A DNA stretch of 64,000 nt from Mesorhizobium carmichaelinearum (lineage in GTDB: Bacteria > Pseudomonadota > Alphaproteobacteria > Rhizobiales > Rhizobiaceae). Below, one piece after another: positions 1 to 9,309 of the stretch (position 1 is its first letter; the number at the start of each line of letters is the position of its first letter). Location of the stretch: contig NZ_FZQR01000006.1 in the NCBI RefSeq assembly GCF_900199455.1, positions 186,001-250,000 of the forward strand. The letters run 5' to 3'. Under the pieces are notes generated by a model. That model was not told the DNA's origin. It worked only from the letters and a program-made list of their open reading frames with translations, and made no database searches. The position numbers and the translations under genes are program-made.

Positions 1-566
1 TCGACAACGTCAAGGTGCCGAAGACGCATCTGGTGCCCGGCTACAAGGGCTATGACAAACCGACCGCCGACGGCGCCATCTTCCAGATCATCCAGGTGGC
101 GGTCGATACCGGCATTGCCCAGGCGGCCATCGACGAGACGGTTCACTTCGTCCGGACCAGGAGCCGCGCCTGGATCGACAGCGGCGTCGACAATGCCTGG
201 GACGATCCCTACACCATCCAGGCGATCGGCGACCTGACGCTACGCCTGCACGCGGCGCAGGCATTGCTCGAAAAGGCCGGTCTGGCAATCGACAAGGCGG
301 TGGCCGAGCCAACGGCGGAGACGGTGGCGCATGCGCAGATCGTCACCGCCGAGGCAAAGATCCTGTCGACCGAGATCGCGATCGCCGCGACCAACAAGCT
401 GTTCGAACTGGCCGGCACGCGCTCGACGCTGGCCGAGCACAATCTCGACAGGCATTGGCGCAATGCCCGCACCCACACCCTGCACGATCCGGTACGCTGG
501 AAGTACGCGATCCTCGGAAAGTATTTCCTCAACGGCGAAAACCCGCCGCTGCACGCCTGGAGCTGA
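1..566 (+). CDS. SfnB-like acyl-CoA-dehydrogenase-fold oxidoreductase (3' part)
   Basis: This is the C-terminal part (about 187 residues) of a flavin-dependent protein of the acyl-CoA dehydrogenase/DszC superfamily; the start lies outside the window. The visible part is the helical C-terminal domain, with the RSRAW segment, the long QAIGDL...LEKAG helix, a FELAGTRST stretch and the terminal NARTHTLHDPVRWKYAILG segment that is usual in SfnB/DszC-like sulfur-acquisition enzymes. Members use FMNH2 or related flavins on organosulfur compounds or act as acyl-CoA dehydrogenase homologues. The next gene is an FMN reductase on the same strand 63 bp downstream, which fits supply of reduced flavin to a two-component monooxygenase system. 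Which sulfur compound is used cannot be told from this fragment. Confidence 0.75.
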   Translation, partial: DNVKVPKTHLVPGYKGYDKPTADGAIFQIIQVAVDTGIAQAAIDETVHFVRTRSRAWIDSGVDNAWDDPYTIQAIGDLTLRLHAAQALLEKAGLAIDKAVAEPTAETVAHAQIVTAEAKILSTEIAIAATNKLFELAGTRSTLAEHNLDRHWRNARTHTLHDPVRWKYAILGKYFLNGENPPLHAWS

Positions 567-629
567 TTTCCCATCGGCGGGCCGGGTGGCCCGCCACTTC
601 AAACTTCGACATCCAAGAGGCCCACTGCC

Positions 630-1190
630 ATGTCAAACCCCACAGTCGTCGGTTTTTCCGGCAACATCACCCGGCCGTCAAAGACGCGCGCCTTCGTTGA
701 ACTGGTCACCAGGGACATCGCCGCCCGCCACGGCCTGTCGGCTGTTACCTACGACATCGAGGATGTCGGCCCGTCGTTGGGCACGGCACGGTGGGCGCGC
801 GACCTCGACAGCCAGGCTCAGCCGATCCTGGCGCAGATCCTCGCCGCTGATGTGCTGGTGGTTGGTTCGCCGACCTACAAGGGCAGCTACACCGGTCTGT
901 TCAAGCACTTCTTCGACCTGATCGATCCGGCCGCGTTGCGGGGCAAGCCCATCGTGCTGACGGCCACTGGTGGCGGCGAGCGCCACGCCTTGATCGTCGA
1001 ACATCAGCTGCGGCCGCTGTTCGGCTTCTTCGAGGCTTTTGCCCTGCCGACCGCCGTCTACGCCACCGACAAGGATTTCACCGACGGCGTGCTACGCTCC
1101 GAGGCGATCCTGAAGCGCGCCGCGCAGGCTGTGGACGAGGTCGGCTTCGTGCTGGCCAACCGCTCGTCAGGCCGGGTCGCCGCCGAATAG
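630..1190 (+). CDS. msuE: NADPH-dependent FMN reductase (MsuE/SsuE-like)
   Basis: The 186-residue protein has the flavodoxin-like fold of NADPH-dependent FMN reductases: an N-terminal beta strand VVGFSGN, then DVLVVGSPTYKGSYTGLFKHFFDLI (GSPTYKGSYTG being the flavin phosphate/isoalloxazine loop) and a PIVLTATGGGERHAL segment near residue 110. Such enzymes reduce FMN with NAD(P)H for alkanesulfonate or dimethylsulfone monooxygenases. An AAGAGG Shine-Dalgarno sequence precedes the ATG. The gene follows the SfnB-like gene on the same strand, which favours the sulfonate/sulfone role (MsuE) over a general reductase. The family is certain and the exact partner is inferred. Confidence 0.8.
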   Translation: MSNPTVVGFSGNITRPSKTRAFVELVTRDIAARHGLSAVTYDIEDVGPSLGTARWARDLDSQAQPILAQILAADVLVVGSPTYKGSYTGLFKHFFDLIDPAALRGKPIVLTATGGGERHALIVEHQLRPLFGFFEAFALPTAVYATDKDFTDGVLRSEAILKRAAQAVDEVGFVLANRSSGRVAAE

Positions 1191-1289
1191 CAGCCGATCG
1201 AAATCCGCACGGGCGGCACCCTCGCTTACGTGCAATTTACGACCGCCCGCTACAAAGTTCCTGTCTGATTCGTCCGGGACAGGAACACA

Positions 1290-1775
1290 ATGAGCAAAGC
1301 CCTCACGACCTTCGCACTCGTCGCCGTCTTGACCGCCTTGCTCATGGCGCTGAGCCTTGCGGTGGCCCGGCACGGCTATCCCTATGGCGCGATCGGCGTC
1401 AGGCGGCTCGACGGCATCGCCGACACCGGAACCTTCATTCCGCTGGCCGCCGTCTTTTTCTTCAGCGCGCTGTTGATGATGATCCTGCCGATCCGCGCGG
1501 CCAGCATCGTGCTGACCCATGCCGCCGATGCGATCTTCTGGACGGTGATCGTGCTGTTTGCCACCATTGTCGGTGGCCTTCTCGCCCGGTGGGCCTTCGG
1601 TCAGGGCAGCGCATTGCTCGCGTTGCTGAACTGGCGGTTCCTGTTTGCCGTGGCGGTTGTCAGCTGCCACTTCGTCATGAACGAGCTGCGCCGCAATGTG
1701 CTGTTGCGCAGCCTGTTCTTCGTGATCTTCGCCGCCGCGACGCTGGCCTGCCTGTTCTGGTCGTTCACGCTCTGA
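1290..1775 (+). CDS. Small integral membrane protein of unknown function
   Basis: The 161-residue product is strongly hydrophobic, with about four predicted membrane spans (around residues 5-25, 48-65, 82-100 and 118-155) joined by short loops and no charged catalytic motif. I do not recognise the family. It stands alone on the plus strand between the FMN reductase and the convergent end of the sarcosine oxidase operon, and its stop is only 9 bp from the soxG stop. The shadow reading frames on the other strand look far less protein-like, so coding is likely here, but function cannot be assigned. Confidence 0.6.
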   Translation: MSKALTTFALVAVLTALLMALSLAVARHGYPYGAIGVRRLDGIADTGTFIPLAAVFFFSALLMMILPIRAASIVLTHAADAIFWTVIVLFATIVGGLLARWAFGQGSALLALLNWRFLFAVAVVSCHFVMNELRRNVLLRSLFFVIFAAATLACLFWSFTL

Positions 1776-1784
1776 GCGTGCCGG

Positions 1785-2318
1785 CTATTTGCCGGCCGCG
1801 ATATGGCCGGCAGCCTGCTCCATCCACGTCCAGAGATAGGCAGCAAGACCGCGATCGATATGGATGCGCAGCTTGCTTTCATGGCGATAGACGATGGCGC
1901 TGATGCCAGCGAAGGACAGTGCCGCGCTGGCGCTTGGCTGCCTGGGGTCGAGCGTCGTCCCGCGTGCGATGAAAGCCTGGAGCGCCGGGCCTTCGACGTC
2001 GAACACCTGCAATCCGGCGCTGATCTCGGTCACCGCAAAACCTTGCGGGAACCATCGCGCCGCCATGCTGATGGGCGTGATGGATACGGCAAGCAATCGG
2101 TCGCGCGCCAGTCGGACCGAATAACGTATGCCCTCGGCCAGGCCGAATGCTCCGACCGCCGTTCCATCGAGGCCGGATGCCTCGGCCCATGCGGCCAGGT
2201 CGCCGCTGACCAGACGTTGATGCAGCCCGGCAACCGCGCCTATTTTGAGCCCCGGCACCTCGATCGTGGCGTTTCGCCAGTCTGGCGCGACGGACGATTT
2301 TTCCGCGAGATCACGCAT
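1785..2318 (-). CDS. soxG: Sarcosine oxidase gamma subunit
   Basis: This 177-residue protein is the smallest folate-domain-like subunit of heterotetrameric sarcosine oxidase, which converts sarcosine plus tetrahydrofolate and O2 to glycine, 5,10-methylene-THF and H2O2. It resembles the barrel part of GcvT-like proteins, with RPLARDRLL-type strands and the final HIDRGLAAYLWTWM helix. Its start overlaps the end of soxA by 8 bp, as expected for the last gene of a soxBDAG operon. The assignment rests mainly on the neighbouring, unmistakable alpha, beta and delta subunits and on the length. Confidence 0.85.
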   Translation of the reverse strand: MRDLAEKSSVAPDWRNATIEVPGLKIGAVAGLHQRLVSGDLAAWAEASGLDGTAVGAFGLAEGIRYSVRLARDRLLAVSITPISMAARWFPQGFAVTEISAGLQVFDVEGPALQAFIARGTTLDPRQPSASAALSFAGISAIVYRHESKLRIHIDRGLAAYLWTWMEQAAGHIAAGK

Positions 2319-5196
2319 GCAACCGCTCCCCTGCTAGGTCGAAGGCGCAAGGCGCGGAAATTTTCGCTGTGCGGACCTTGCCGAGGTGCTGGATTTCGAT
2401 TGTTTCGCCGTGGCGTGTCGCGCCACGCTCGATCAGGCCGAGTGCGATAGGGCGGCCTAGCGTCGGGCTCTGGTAGCTCGAGGTGACGAAGCCTTGGCTG
2501 TGCAGTCTGCCATCAGCCCTCTTGATGCCATGCGCGCCCGTTGGCAGCGGCGCTTCGCCTTGCGGCACCGTCAAGCCGACAAGCTGCAGGCGGTTGCCAC
2601 GCGACGCCTCCTCGGTGAACAGCGAGCGGCGGCCGACATATTCGCTCTGGCGTTTGGAGCGGGGGCCTTCGCTGCCGAGATCATGCGGCAGCGTGGTGCC
2701 GTCCGTGTCCTTGCCGATGACGATAAAGCCCTTTTCGGCGCGCAGGATCATCAGTGCTTCGAGGCCGATGAGAACGGCATCGAACGCCTGGCCGGCCTGG
2801 CGCAGATGGGCCCATAGCGGTTCGGCGCGGTCGGCGCGGATGGAGATTTCATAGCTCCTGTCGCCGGTGAAGCTGACCCGGGCGATGCGCACCGCGTCGC
2901 CGCCATAGCGGCCGTGACCGATCGCCATATGCGGCAGATAGGCATCGTCGAGCGAGAGGCCGAGATCGAGTGTTTCGAGCAATTTTCGGGCGTTCGGTCC
3001 GGAGACAGTCAACGTCGCCATGTCCGATGTGGCGTTGTGGATGTAGACGGCTTCGCGGCCAAAACGGTCCTGGCGCCATTCCTCCAGCCGGGCGTGCACG
3101 GCGGCGACATGCGAGGACGAGCACGACACGACGAAGCGATGCTCGTCCAGCCGCACCAGCACGCCGTCATCGAAGACCACGCCGTTCTCCGAAAGCATGA
3201 AACCGTAGCGGCAGCGGCCCGGCTTCAGCGTCGACATGGTGTTGTAATAGAGGAAATTGACGAATTCGGCGGCCTTAGGCCCGATCACCTCGATCTTGCC
3301 CAGCGTCGAACCGTCGAACAGCGCGACCGACCGGCGTGCGCGCAACGCCTCGTCCTGAATGACGCGATCCGCGTCGGCGTCGCGGCCACCATAATGAGCC
3401 GGCCGCAGCCAGCCGCCATATTCCTGGAAGACGGCGCCGCTGTCGCGATGCACATTCTCCAGCGGCAGCCTACGCACCGGCGCCATCAACTCGCCAACGC
3501 GCGCGCCGGCAAAGCTTGCCAGCGGCACCGGTGTGAACGGCGGGCGATAGGTGGTGGTGCCGACCTCCGGCACCGTGCGGCCGGTAATCCCGGCCATCAG
3601 CGCCAGGCCGGGCAGGTTGGAGGTCTTGCCCTGGTCGGTCGCCATGCCGAGCGTCGTGTAGCGCTTCAGGTGCTCGACCGAGACGAAGTTTTCGCGCGCC
3701 GCCAGCTCGACGTCCTTTACCGTCACATCGTTCTGATAGTCGATCCAGATGCGCCCCTTCGAACCGGGCACCGGCCACGCAGCCGCTATGCCGCTCGTCG
3801 CCTCAGGTCCGGTGCTGCGCGGCAGAGTTGCCTTCGTCTCGCCAAGCGATGCGACAGCTTTCTTCGAGCCGGCGAACACCTCCGACAGGGAGACCGCGCC
3901 GGCTGCAGCGCCGGCAACGGCAATGCCGTCGACCGGATCGCCCGGCACGAAGGCGGCGCTTGCCTCGCTCCAGGAGAGCTTGCCCTTGGCCTGGCCGAAC
4001 AGATGAATGGTCGGCGTCCAGCCGCCCGAGACCAGCACGCAATCGGCATCGAGCTTTGTGCCGTCATCCAGCGTCACACCCTCGACGCGCAGTCTGCCCT
4101 TGGCGGCGGAAAGCGCCCGCCCTTTGACCAGGGGCACCTTGGCCGGCGCGTCGGGCATGCCGTCGCGCCTGATGTCGACAAGCGTGACATCGGCACCTGC
4201 CTCTGCGAGCGTGCCCGCAACCTCGTAAGCGCTGTCATTGTTCGTCGCGACGACGATGCGCCGGCCGACCAGCACCGCATGGCGTCTGAGATAAGCTAGC
4301 GCCGCATCCGCCGACAGGATGCCCGGCAGGTCATTGTTGGCGAAGGGCAGCGGCCTCTCGATCGCGCCGGTCGCCAGCACGGTCTGGCGCGGCCTGACCC
4401 GCCACAGCGTGTCGCGCCGGCCATCGAAATGACGCTGGTTCAGCCCGACCAGATTGTGGTCGTAGATGCCGAAGGCGGTGGTCGCAGGCAGGATCAGGTG
4501 GCCGCCGGCGGATAGTTCGGCAACCGTCTCCTCGACCCAGATCGCCGCTGGCTTGCCGTCGATCTCGCCGGCGCGGTGGCCGAGCGAGCCGCCCGGCTTC
4601 TGCTGATCGTCGACCAAAGTGACGGAGAGGCCCGCGCCGGCCGCCAGCTTGGCTGCCGCCAGTCCGGCCGGTCCCGCACCGACCACCAGCACGTCGCAAT
4701 GATGGTTGATCTGGTCCGCTGTGCCCGGCGAGGTCCAGTCGGTATCGACCTTGCCCAGCCCGGCCATGGCGCGGATGCGTGGCTCGAACATGTGCCAGTC
4801 CGGCCACATGAAGGTCTTGTAGTAGAACGCCGCCGGAATGAAGCGCGAGAAGCGGTCGAGGAAGGCATTGCGGTCGGCCAGTGCATTGGGCGTCGCATTG
4901 ACGCTCTTCGCCACCAGCCCGTCGCGCGCCGGCTCGGTCGTGGCGCGCGTGTTCGGCGTCGCCTGTGGGCCGCCGACATCGACCAGCGCGTTCGGCTCCT
5001 CGACGCCCGCGCCCCAGACACCGCGTGGCCGGTGGTATTTGAAGCTGCGGCCGACGACCGCGACATCATTGGCCAGCAGCGCCGAAGCGATGGTGTCGCC
5101 GGCAAAGCCGAGCACGGTTGCGCCGTCGAAGCTGAAGCGGACCGGCCGCGAGCGGTCGATAGCGCTGCCGCCAGTGGCAAGACGCGAGGCGGTCAC
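2311..5196 (-). CDS. soxA: Sarcosine oxidase alpha subunit
   Basis: The 961-residue subunit carries NAD+ and folate sites of tetrameric sarcosine oxidase. The N-terminal part holds a 2Fe-2S-ferredoxin-like fold (VRFSFDGATVLGFAGDTIASALLAND); next comes a dinucleotide-binding domain with the VLVVGAGPAGLAAAKLAAGAG loop and a second one around ATGAIERPLPFANNDLPG. The C-terminal third is a GcvT-type folate domain ending in the LEALMILRAEKGFIVIGKDTDG and SEGPRSKRQSEYVGRRSL motifs. The start is a GTG that overlaps the soxD stop as GTGA, which signals translational coupling. The same frame stays open for 83 more codons upstream but that stretch is the soxD gene in another frame, so it is not part of SoxA. 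The length is normal for the family. Confidence 0.95.
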   Translation of the reverse strand: MTASRLATGGSAIDRSRPVRFSFDGATVLGFAGDTIASALLANDVAVVGRSFKYHRPRGVWGAGVEEPNALVDVGGPQATPNTRATTEPARDGLVAKSVNATPNALADRNAFLDRFSRFIPAAFYYKTFMWPDWHMFEPRIRAMAGLGKVDTDWTSPGTADQINHHCDVLVVGAGPAGLAAAKLAAGAGLSVTLVDDQQKPGGSLGHRAGEIDGKPAAIWVEETVAELSAGGHLILPATTAFGIYDHNLVGLNQRHFDGRRDTLWRVRPRQTVLATGAIERPLPFANNDLPGILSADAALAYLRRHAVLVGRRIVVATNNDSAYEVAGTLAEAGADVTLVDIRRDGMPDAPAKVPLVKGRALSAAKGRLRVEGVTLDDGTKLDADCVLVSGGWTPTIHLFGQAKGKLSWSEASAAFVPGDPVDGIAVAGAAAGAVSLSEVFAGSKKAVASLGETKATLPRSTGPEATSGIAAAWPVPGSKGRIWIDYQNDVTVKDVELAARENFVSVEHLKRYTTLGMATDQGKTSNLPGLALMAGITGRTVPEVGTTTYRPPFTPVPLASFAGARVGELMAPVRRLPLENVHRDSGAVFQEYGGWLRPAHYGGRDADADRVIQDEALRARRSVALFDGSTLGKIEVIGPKAAEFVNFLYYNTMSTLKPGRCRYGFMLSENGVVFDDGVLVRLDEHRFVVSCSSSHVAAVHARLEEWRQDRFGREAVYIHNATSDMATLTVSGPNARKLLETLDLGLSLDDAYLPHMAIGHGRYGGDAVRIARVSFTGDRSYEISIRADRAEPLWAHLRQAGQAFDAVLIGLEALMILRAEKGFIVIGKDTDGTTLPHDLGSEGPRSKRQSEYVGRRSLFTEEASRGNRLQLVGLTVPQGEAPLPTGAHGIKRADGRLHSQGFVTSSYQSPTLGRPIALGLIERGATRHGETIEIQHLGKVRTAKISAPCAFDLAGERLHA

Positions 5197-5459
5197 GCCG
5201 TGTGCTCCCCGCCAAGGGCCGCCGAGGACAGCACCTTGTGCGTGATGGTGTCGCGCTCCATGACGAAGAACTCGCCGCAGTTCATGTGCACCCAGATTTC
5301 GCGCGCCGTGCCTTTCGGATTGCCGCGCAGGTAGAGATATCCAGCCCAGCGATCGATCGGCACGTCGGCACCGTCGGGCCGGACATTGCCGGCGTCGCCG
5401 CCATAGTGGAATTCGGTCTCGTCGCGCGGGCCGCAGAACGGGCATGGGAAAAGCTGCAT
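5193..5459 (-). CDS. soxD: Sarcosine oxidase delta subunit
   Basis: The 88-residue delta subunit binds zinc and helps assemble the tetramer. The ligands are visible: Cys6 and Cys9 in the N-terminal FPCPFCG motif, and His58 and Cys61 in WVHMNCGEFF. The segment YLYLRGNPKGTAREIW is typical of the family. The ATG lies 8 bp after the soxB stop, and its TGA overlaps the soxA GTG by four bases. It is a short gene, but all four zinc ligands and the operon position make the call secure. Confidence 0.93.
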   Translation of the reverse strand: MQLFPCPFCGPRDETEFHYGGDAGNVRPDGADVPIDRWAGYLYLRGNPKGTAREIWVHMNCGEFFVMERDTITHKVLSSAALGGEHTA

Positions 5460-5467
5460 TGGAACCT

Positions 5468-6721
5468 CTAATGCGCGATGCCGGAGCCGGCCGCTTCGTC
5501 GATCAGCCGCCCACTGGCGAAACGATCCAAATCGAAAGGCCGGCTGATGTCGTTGTGCTTGCCGGTCGCCAGCAGGTTTGCCAGCAGTGTGCCGCCGGCG
5601 GGAATGGCCTTGAAGCCGCCCGTGCCCCAGCCGCAATTGAGGAAGAGGTTGGGCAGCGGCGAGGGACCGATGATCGGGGAGGAATCCGGCACGACGTCGA
5701 CAATGCCGGCCCATTGCCGCATCAGCTTCAGCTGACCGAAGATCGGGAACATTTCCAGCAGGCCGGCGATCACCGTTTCCAACGTCGGCAGATTGCCGCG
5801 CTGCGCATAGGAGGGGATGCGATCGAGCCCGCCGCCGATGACGATCTCCCCCTTGTCCGACTGGCTGACATAGACGCCGCAGCCTGGCGACAGCACCACC
5901 GTGTCGAGGATCGGCTTGACCGGTTCGGAGACGCAGGCCTGCAGCGCGTAGGAATTGATTGGCAGCCGGAAGCCGGCCTTGGCCGCCAGCACCGAGGAAT
6001 GCCCGGCCACCGCCATGCCGATGCGGTCGGCGCGGATAGCGCCACGGCTGGTCTGGACACCACGGCAGCGGCCGCCTTCGATGATGAAATCGGTGATCTC
6101 GCAATTCTGGATGATGTCGACGCCGAGCCGGCTTGCCGCCCGTGCGTAGCCCCAGGCGACCGCGTCGTGGCGGGCCGTGCCGGCGCGGCCCTGCCATATG
6201 CCGCCGAACACCGGAAAGCGCGCATCCGGGGAGAAATTGTAGATCGGCGCCACGCGGCGCACATCCTCTGGTGAAAACAGCTCCGCGTCGATGCCGTTGA
6301 TCTGCATGGCGTTGACGGTGCGCGCGCCGATCTCCATTTCGGCGGTCGAGTGGCAGAGATTGACCATGCCGCGCTGCGACAGCATGACGTTGTAGTTCAG
6401 ATCCTTCGACAGGCCTTCATAGAGCCGGTGCGCCAGCCCATAAAGCGCGACGCTTTCCGGGTAATAATAGTTGGAGCGCACCACGGTGGTGTTGCGGCCG
6501 GTGTTGCCGCCGCCGATCCAGCCCTTTTCCAGCACGGCGACCCTGGTTATGCCGTGATTCTTGGCCAGATAGTAGGCCGTCGCCAGCCCGTGGCCGCCGC
6601 CGCCGATGACGATCGCGTCATAGGCCGGCTTCGGCTCGGGCGAGCGCCAGGCCTGCTTCCAGCCGGTCTGGCCGGCCAGACCCTCCTTGAACAGCGACAG
6701 GGCGGAATAGCGTCTGGTCAT
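5468..6721 (-). CDS. soxB: Sarcosine oxidase beta subunit
   Basis: The 417-residue subunit contains the catalytic FAD and the covalent FMN of tetrameric sarcosine oxidase and oxidises sarcosine itself. The FAD-binding loop AIVIGGGGHGLATAYYLAKNHG starts near residue 36 and is followed by the family signature GWIGGGNTGRNTTVVRSNYY. The C-terminal part has the conserved NCGWGTGGFKAIPAGG near residue 370. The ATG at MTRRYSALSL was chosen because SoxB proteins start this way; upstream in-frame codons do not look like SoxB. The gene begins 37 bp after the preceding flavoprotein gene, so all five genes are probably one transcript. Confidence 0.95.
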   Translation of the reverse strand: MTRRYSALSLFKEGLAGQTGWKQAWRSPEPKPAYDAIVIGGGGHGLATAYYLAKNHGITRVAVLEKGWIGGGNTGRNTTVVRSNYYYPESVALYGLAHRLYEGLSKDLNYNVMLSQRGMVNLCHSTAEMEIGARTVNAMQINGIDAELFSPEDVRRVAPIYNFSPDARFPVFGGIWQGRAGTARHDAVAWGYARAASRLGVDIIQNCEITDFIIEGGRCRGVQTSRGAIRADRIGMAVAGHSSVLAAKAGFRLPINSYALQACVSEPVKPILDTVVLSPGCGVYVSQSDKGEIVIGGGLDRIPSYAQRGNLPTLETVIAGLLEMFPIFGQLKLMRQWAGIVDVVPDSSPIIGPSPLPNLFLNCGWGTGGFKAIPAGGTLLANLLATGKHNDISRPFDLDRFASGRLIDEAAGSGIAH

Positions 6722-6758
6722 GGCATGTCTTCCGCCGGGATGGCTGCGCTTGTTCCGG

Positions 6759-9170
6759 TCATGCCCGCATCGCCTTGCCCAGCGGATCGTAGGGCGACGA
6801 AGCGATGACGCGCGCACCTCTTTCGACGCCGACGATATGGGTTGTCAACTCGGTATCGATACCGGCCGCGTCGCGATCGACAAGCGCCATGGCGAGGCTC
6901 TTGCCGACGGTGTGGCCATAGCCGCCGGAGGTGACGAAGCCGGCAAGCTTTCCTTTGCGCCAGACCGGCTCGTAACCGCCGGCGTCGGCATCCAAGGCGT
7001 CGATTTCGAGCGTCACCAGAGTCCGCTTGGCGCCGGCTTTCCGCTCTTTCAGCGCCGCCTCACGGCCGATGAAGTCGCCCTTCTCGAAAGCGATCCAGCG
7101 GTCCATGCCGGTTTCATCAGCCGTGTAATCCTGCGTGAACTCGCGCGACCAGATGCCAAAACTCTTTTCGAGCCGCAGCGAATTGACGGCGCCGAAGCCG
7201 TATTCGGTGATGCCGAGGTCGCTGCCAGCCGCCAGCAGCGCGCGGCGCAGTCCGGCGTGCTCATTGGCCTGGCAATGGATCTCGTAGCCGAGCTCGCCGA
7301 TCACCGAGAGCCGACCGACTTTGGCTCGCACAAGGCCGACATCGAGCGTCTTGCAGGCGAGGAAGCCGAAGGCTTCGTGCGACACATCCTGGTGCGTCAG
7401 CCGCTCGAGCAGGCGGCGCGCATTGGGGCCGGCGAGCGAAAAGCCGACGACCGCGTCCGAAATGTCGCGAACGGTGACGCCGTCGCCGAGATGCTGCTCG
7501 AACCAGCGCATGTGCCATTGGCGAAGATAATAGGACCCCATGATCCACCAGGAACCATCGCCCCAGTTGAAGACGGTGAGGTCGCCCTTGAGCTTGCCGT
7601 TCTCGCCCAGCATCGGTGCGAGCTTCGCGCGGCCGGGCTTCGGTAGCGCGCAGGCGAGCAGCCGGTCGAGCCACGCTTCCGCTTGCGGTCCAGAAACCTC
7701 GTAGCGCGAGAAGGCGGTGATATCGAGCAGGCCGACGCCTTCGCGCACTTTGCGGCATTCCTGGCCGACGATGTCGAAGGCGTTGGAGCGCTTCAGCGTC
7801 GGTGTCTCGACAAAGCCCTTCGCGGCAAAATAGAGCGGCACTTCCATGCCCCAGGAATTGCCCCAGCGCGCGCCGGCCGCATCCATGGCGTCATGCGCGC
7901 CGGCCGTCTTCAACGGTCGTCCCGCCGGCAATTGCTCGTTGGGATAGCTCATGACGAAGCGGCGCGAATAGAACTGCCCGGTCGTCTGCTTGATGTATTC
8001 GCGGTTGGAGGCGAAATCGCCGTAGCGGGCGATGTCCATGCCATAGACGTCGGCTGCCGGTTCGCCATGGATCATCCATTCAGCCAGCGACTTGCCGACG
8101 CCGCCGCCTTGCAGGAAGCCGGCCATGACGCCGCAGGCCACCCAGTAATTGGGAACGCCGCGCACCGGGCCGACCAGCGGATTGCCGTCCGGCGAGAAGG
8201 TGAAGGCGCCGTTGACCCAGCGCTTGATGCCGGCCGTCTCCAGGCAGGGGTAGCGGCTGAAGCCGAGCGCCAGTTCGTTGGCGATGCGATCGGTGTCTTC
8301 CTGGATCAGTTCGATGCCGTAGTCCCACGGCGCGCCGTCCATGTTCCAGTGCTTGTGGTTGATCTCGTAGATGCCGAGCAGCAGGCCCTTCTGCTCCTGG
8401 CGCATATAGGTGAAACCTTCGAGGTCGACGATCAGCGGCAATTCCCGGTCGAGCGCCTGGATCTCGGGCAGCGCCTCGGTGACGACGTAATGATGCTCCA
8501 TCGGCGAAACGGGCAGGTCGATGCCGGCCATCCGGCCGACCTGCTTGGCCCACAGGCCGCCGGCATTGACGACGTGCTCGGCAATGACGGTGCCTTTTTC
8601 GGTGACCACGTCCCAGCTGCCGTCGGCGCGGCGGTTCAGCTCCAGCACGCGGTTGTGCTCGATGATCTCGGCGCCGCGCTTCCTCGCCGCCTTGGCATAG
8701 GCATGGACGACGCCCGAGGGGTCGATATGGCCTTCGCGCGCGGCATAGAGGCCGCCCAGCATGCCGTCGGTGTTGAGGATCGGGCAGCGCTGCTTGATTT
8801 CGTCGACGCCGACCAGATGGACATCGTCTATGCCCATGGTCTGAAAAATGCGGTAGGAGGCCTTCAGCCATTCCCAGCGCTCCGGCGCCGAAGCGACCGA
8901 GATGCCGCCGGTCATGTGCATGCCGATGTTCTGGCCCGATTCCGTCTCGACCTCCGACAGAAGGTCGATCGTGTAGGCCTGCAGGGCGGCGATGTTGGGG
9001 TCGGCGTTCAGCGCATGGAAGCCGCCGGCCGCGTGCCAGCTCGATCCCGCGGTCAGCACCTCGCGTTCGATCAACGCGACATCGCTCCAGCCGAATTTCG
9101 CCAGGTGATAGAGCACCGAGGCTCCAACCACGCCGCCGCCGATAACGATCGCCCTGTATTGCGATTTCAT
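6759..9170 (-). CDS. Dimethylglycine/sarcosine dehydrogenase-like FAD oxidoreductase with GcvT domain
   Basis: This 803-residue enzyme has an N-terminal DAO-type FAD domain (AIVIGGGVVGASVLYHLAKFGW) and a C-terminal aminomethyltransferase-like folate domain (from about residue 420, with VSGPQAEAWLDRLL and the GLRRALLAAGSDLGITEYGFGAVNSLRLEK segment). The motif GSSWHAAGGFHA near residue 45 holds the histidine that links FAD covalently in dimethylglycine and sarcosine dehydrogenases. The likely reaction is oxidative demethylation of dimethylglycine or a related N-methyl amine, passing the one-carbon unit to tetrahydrofolate. It leads the soxBDAG operon, so dimethylglycine to sarcosine to glycine is the plausible route. 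A TetR-type operator lies 44 bp before its ATG. The exact substrate is not proven. Confidence 0.85.
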   Translation of the reverse strand: MKSQYRAIVIGGGVVGASVLYHLAKFGWSDVALIEREVLTAGSSWHAAGGFHALNADPNIAALQAYTIDLLSEVETESGQNIGMHMTGGISVASAPERWEWLKASYRIFQTMGIDDVHLVGVDEIKQRCPILNTDGMLGGLYAAREGHIDPSGVVHAYAKAARKRGAEIIEHNRVLELNRRADGSWDVVTEKGTVIAEHVVNAGGLWAKQVGRMAGIDLPVSPMEHHYVVTEALPEIQALDRELPLIVDLEGFTYMRQEQKGLLLGIYEINHKHWNMDGAPWDYGIELIQEDTDRIANELALGFSRYPCLETAGIKRWVNGAFTFSPDGNPLVGPVRGVPNYWVACGVMAGFLQGGGVGKSLAEWMIHGEPAADVYGMDIARYGDFASNREYIKQTTGQFYSRRFVMSYPNEQLPAGRPLKTAGAHDAMDAAGARWGNSWGMEVPLYFAAKGFVETPTLKRSNAFDIVGQECRKVREGVGLLDITAFSRYEVSGPQAEAWLDRLLACALPKPGRAKLAPMLGENGKLKGDLTVFNWGDGSWWIMGSYYLRQWHMRWFEQHLGDGVTVRDISDAVVGFSLAGPNARRLLERLTHQDVSHEAFGFLACKTLDVGLVRAKVGRLSVIGELGYEIHCQANEHAGLRRALLAAGSDLGITEYGFGAVNSLRLEKSFGIWSREFTQDYTADETGMDRWIAFEKGDFIGREAALKERKAGAKRTLVTLEIDALDADAGGYEPVWRKGKLAGFVTSGGYGHTVGKSLAMALVDRDAAGIDTELTTHIVGVERGARVIASSPYDPLGKAMRA

Positions 9171-9213
9171 TCCGCCGCACTCCGTCAGGCCATGGCGGCG
9201 CACCCTAACGGCA

Positions 9214-9230
9214 TTGTACACATGTGTCTA
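9214..9230 (-). promoter_or_regulatory. Predicted operator before the dimethylglycine dehydrogenase-like gene
   Basis: The minus strand reads TAGACACATGTGTACAA, with a perfect 10-bp palindrome ACACATGTGT at its centre. It begins 44 bp upstream of the ATG of the flavoprotein that opens the sox operon. A second copy sharing 12 of 17 positions lies 43 bp upstream of the ATG of the TetR gene. Its position fits a site that overlaps or follows the promoter of the demethylation operon. The regulator assignment is inference. Confidence 0.6.
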
Positions 9231-9309
9231 GTATGCGAAGCTGACGCGGAGCAGGCTGGCTTGTGGGATTTAAGAAAAGCGGTATGGCCGAGGCGGCCGA
9301 TGGCCGCGT

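Noticed and set aside
5197..5445. N-terminal extension of SoxA by 83 codons
   Set aside because: The stretch is Arg-rich and lies over soxD in another frame. The GTG at 5196 gives the normal SoxA start and a GTGA overlap.
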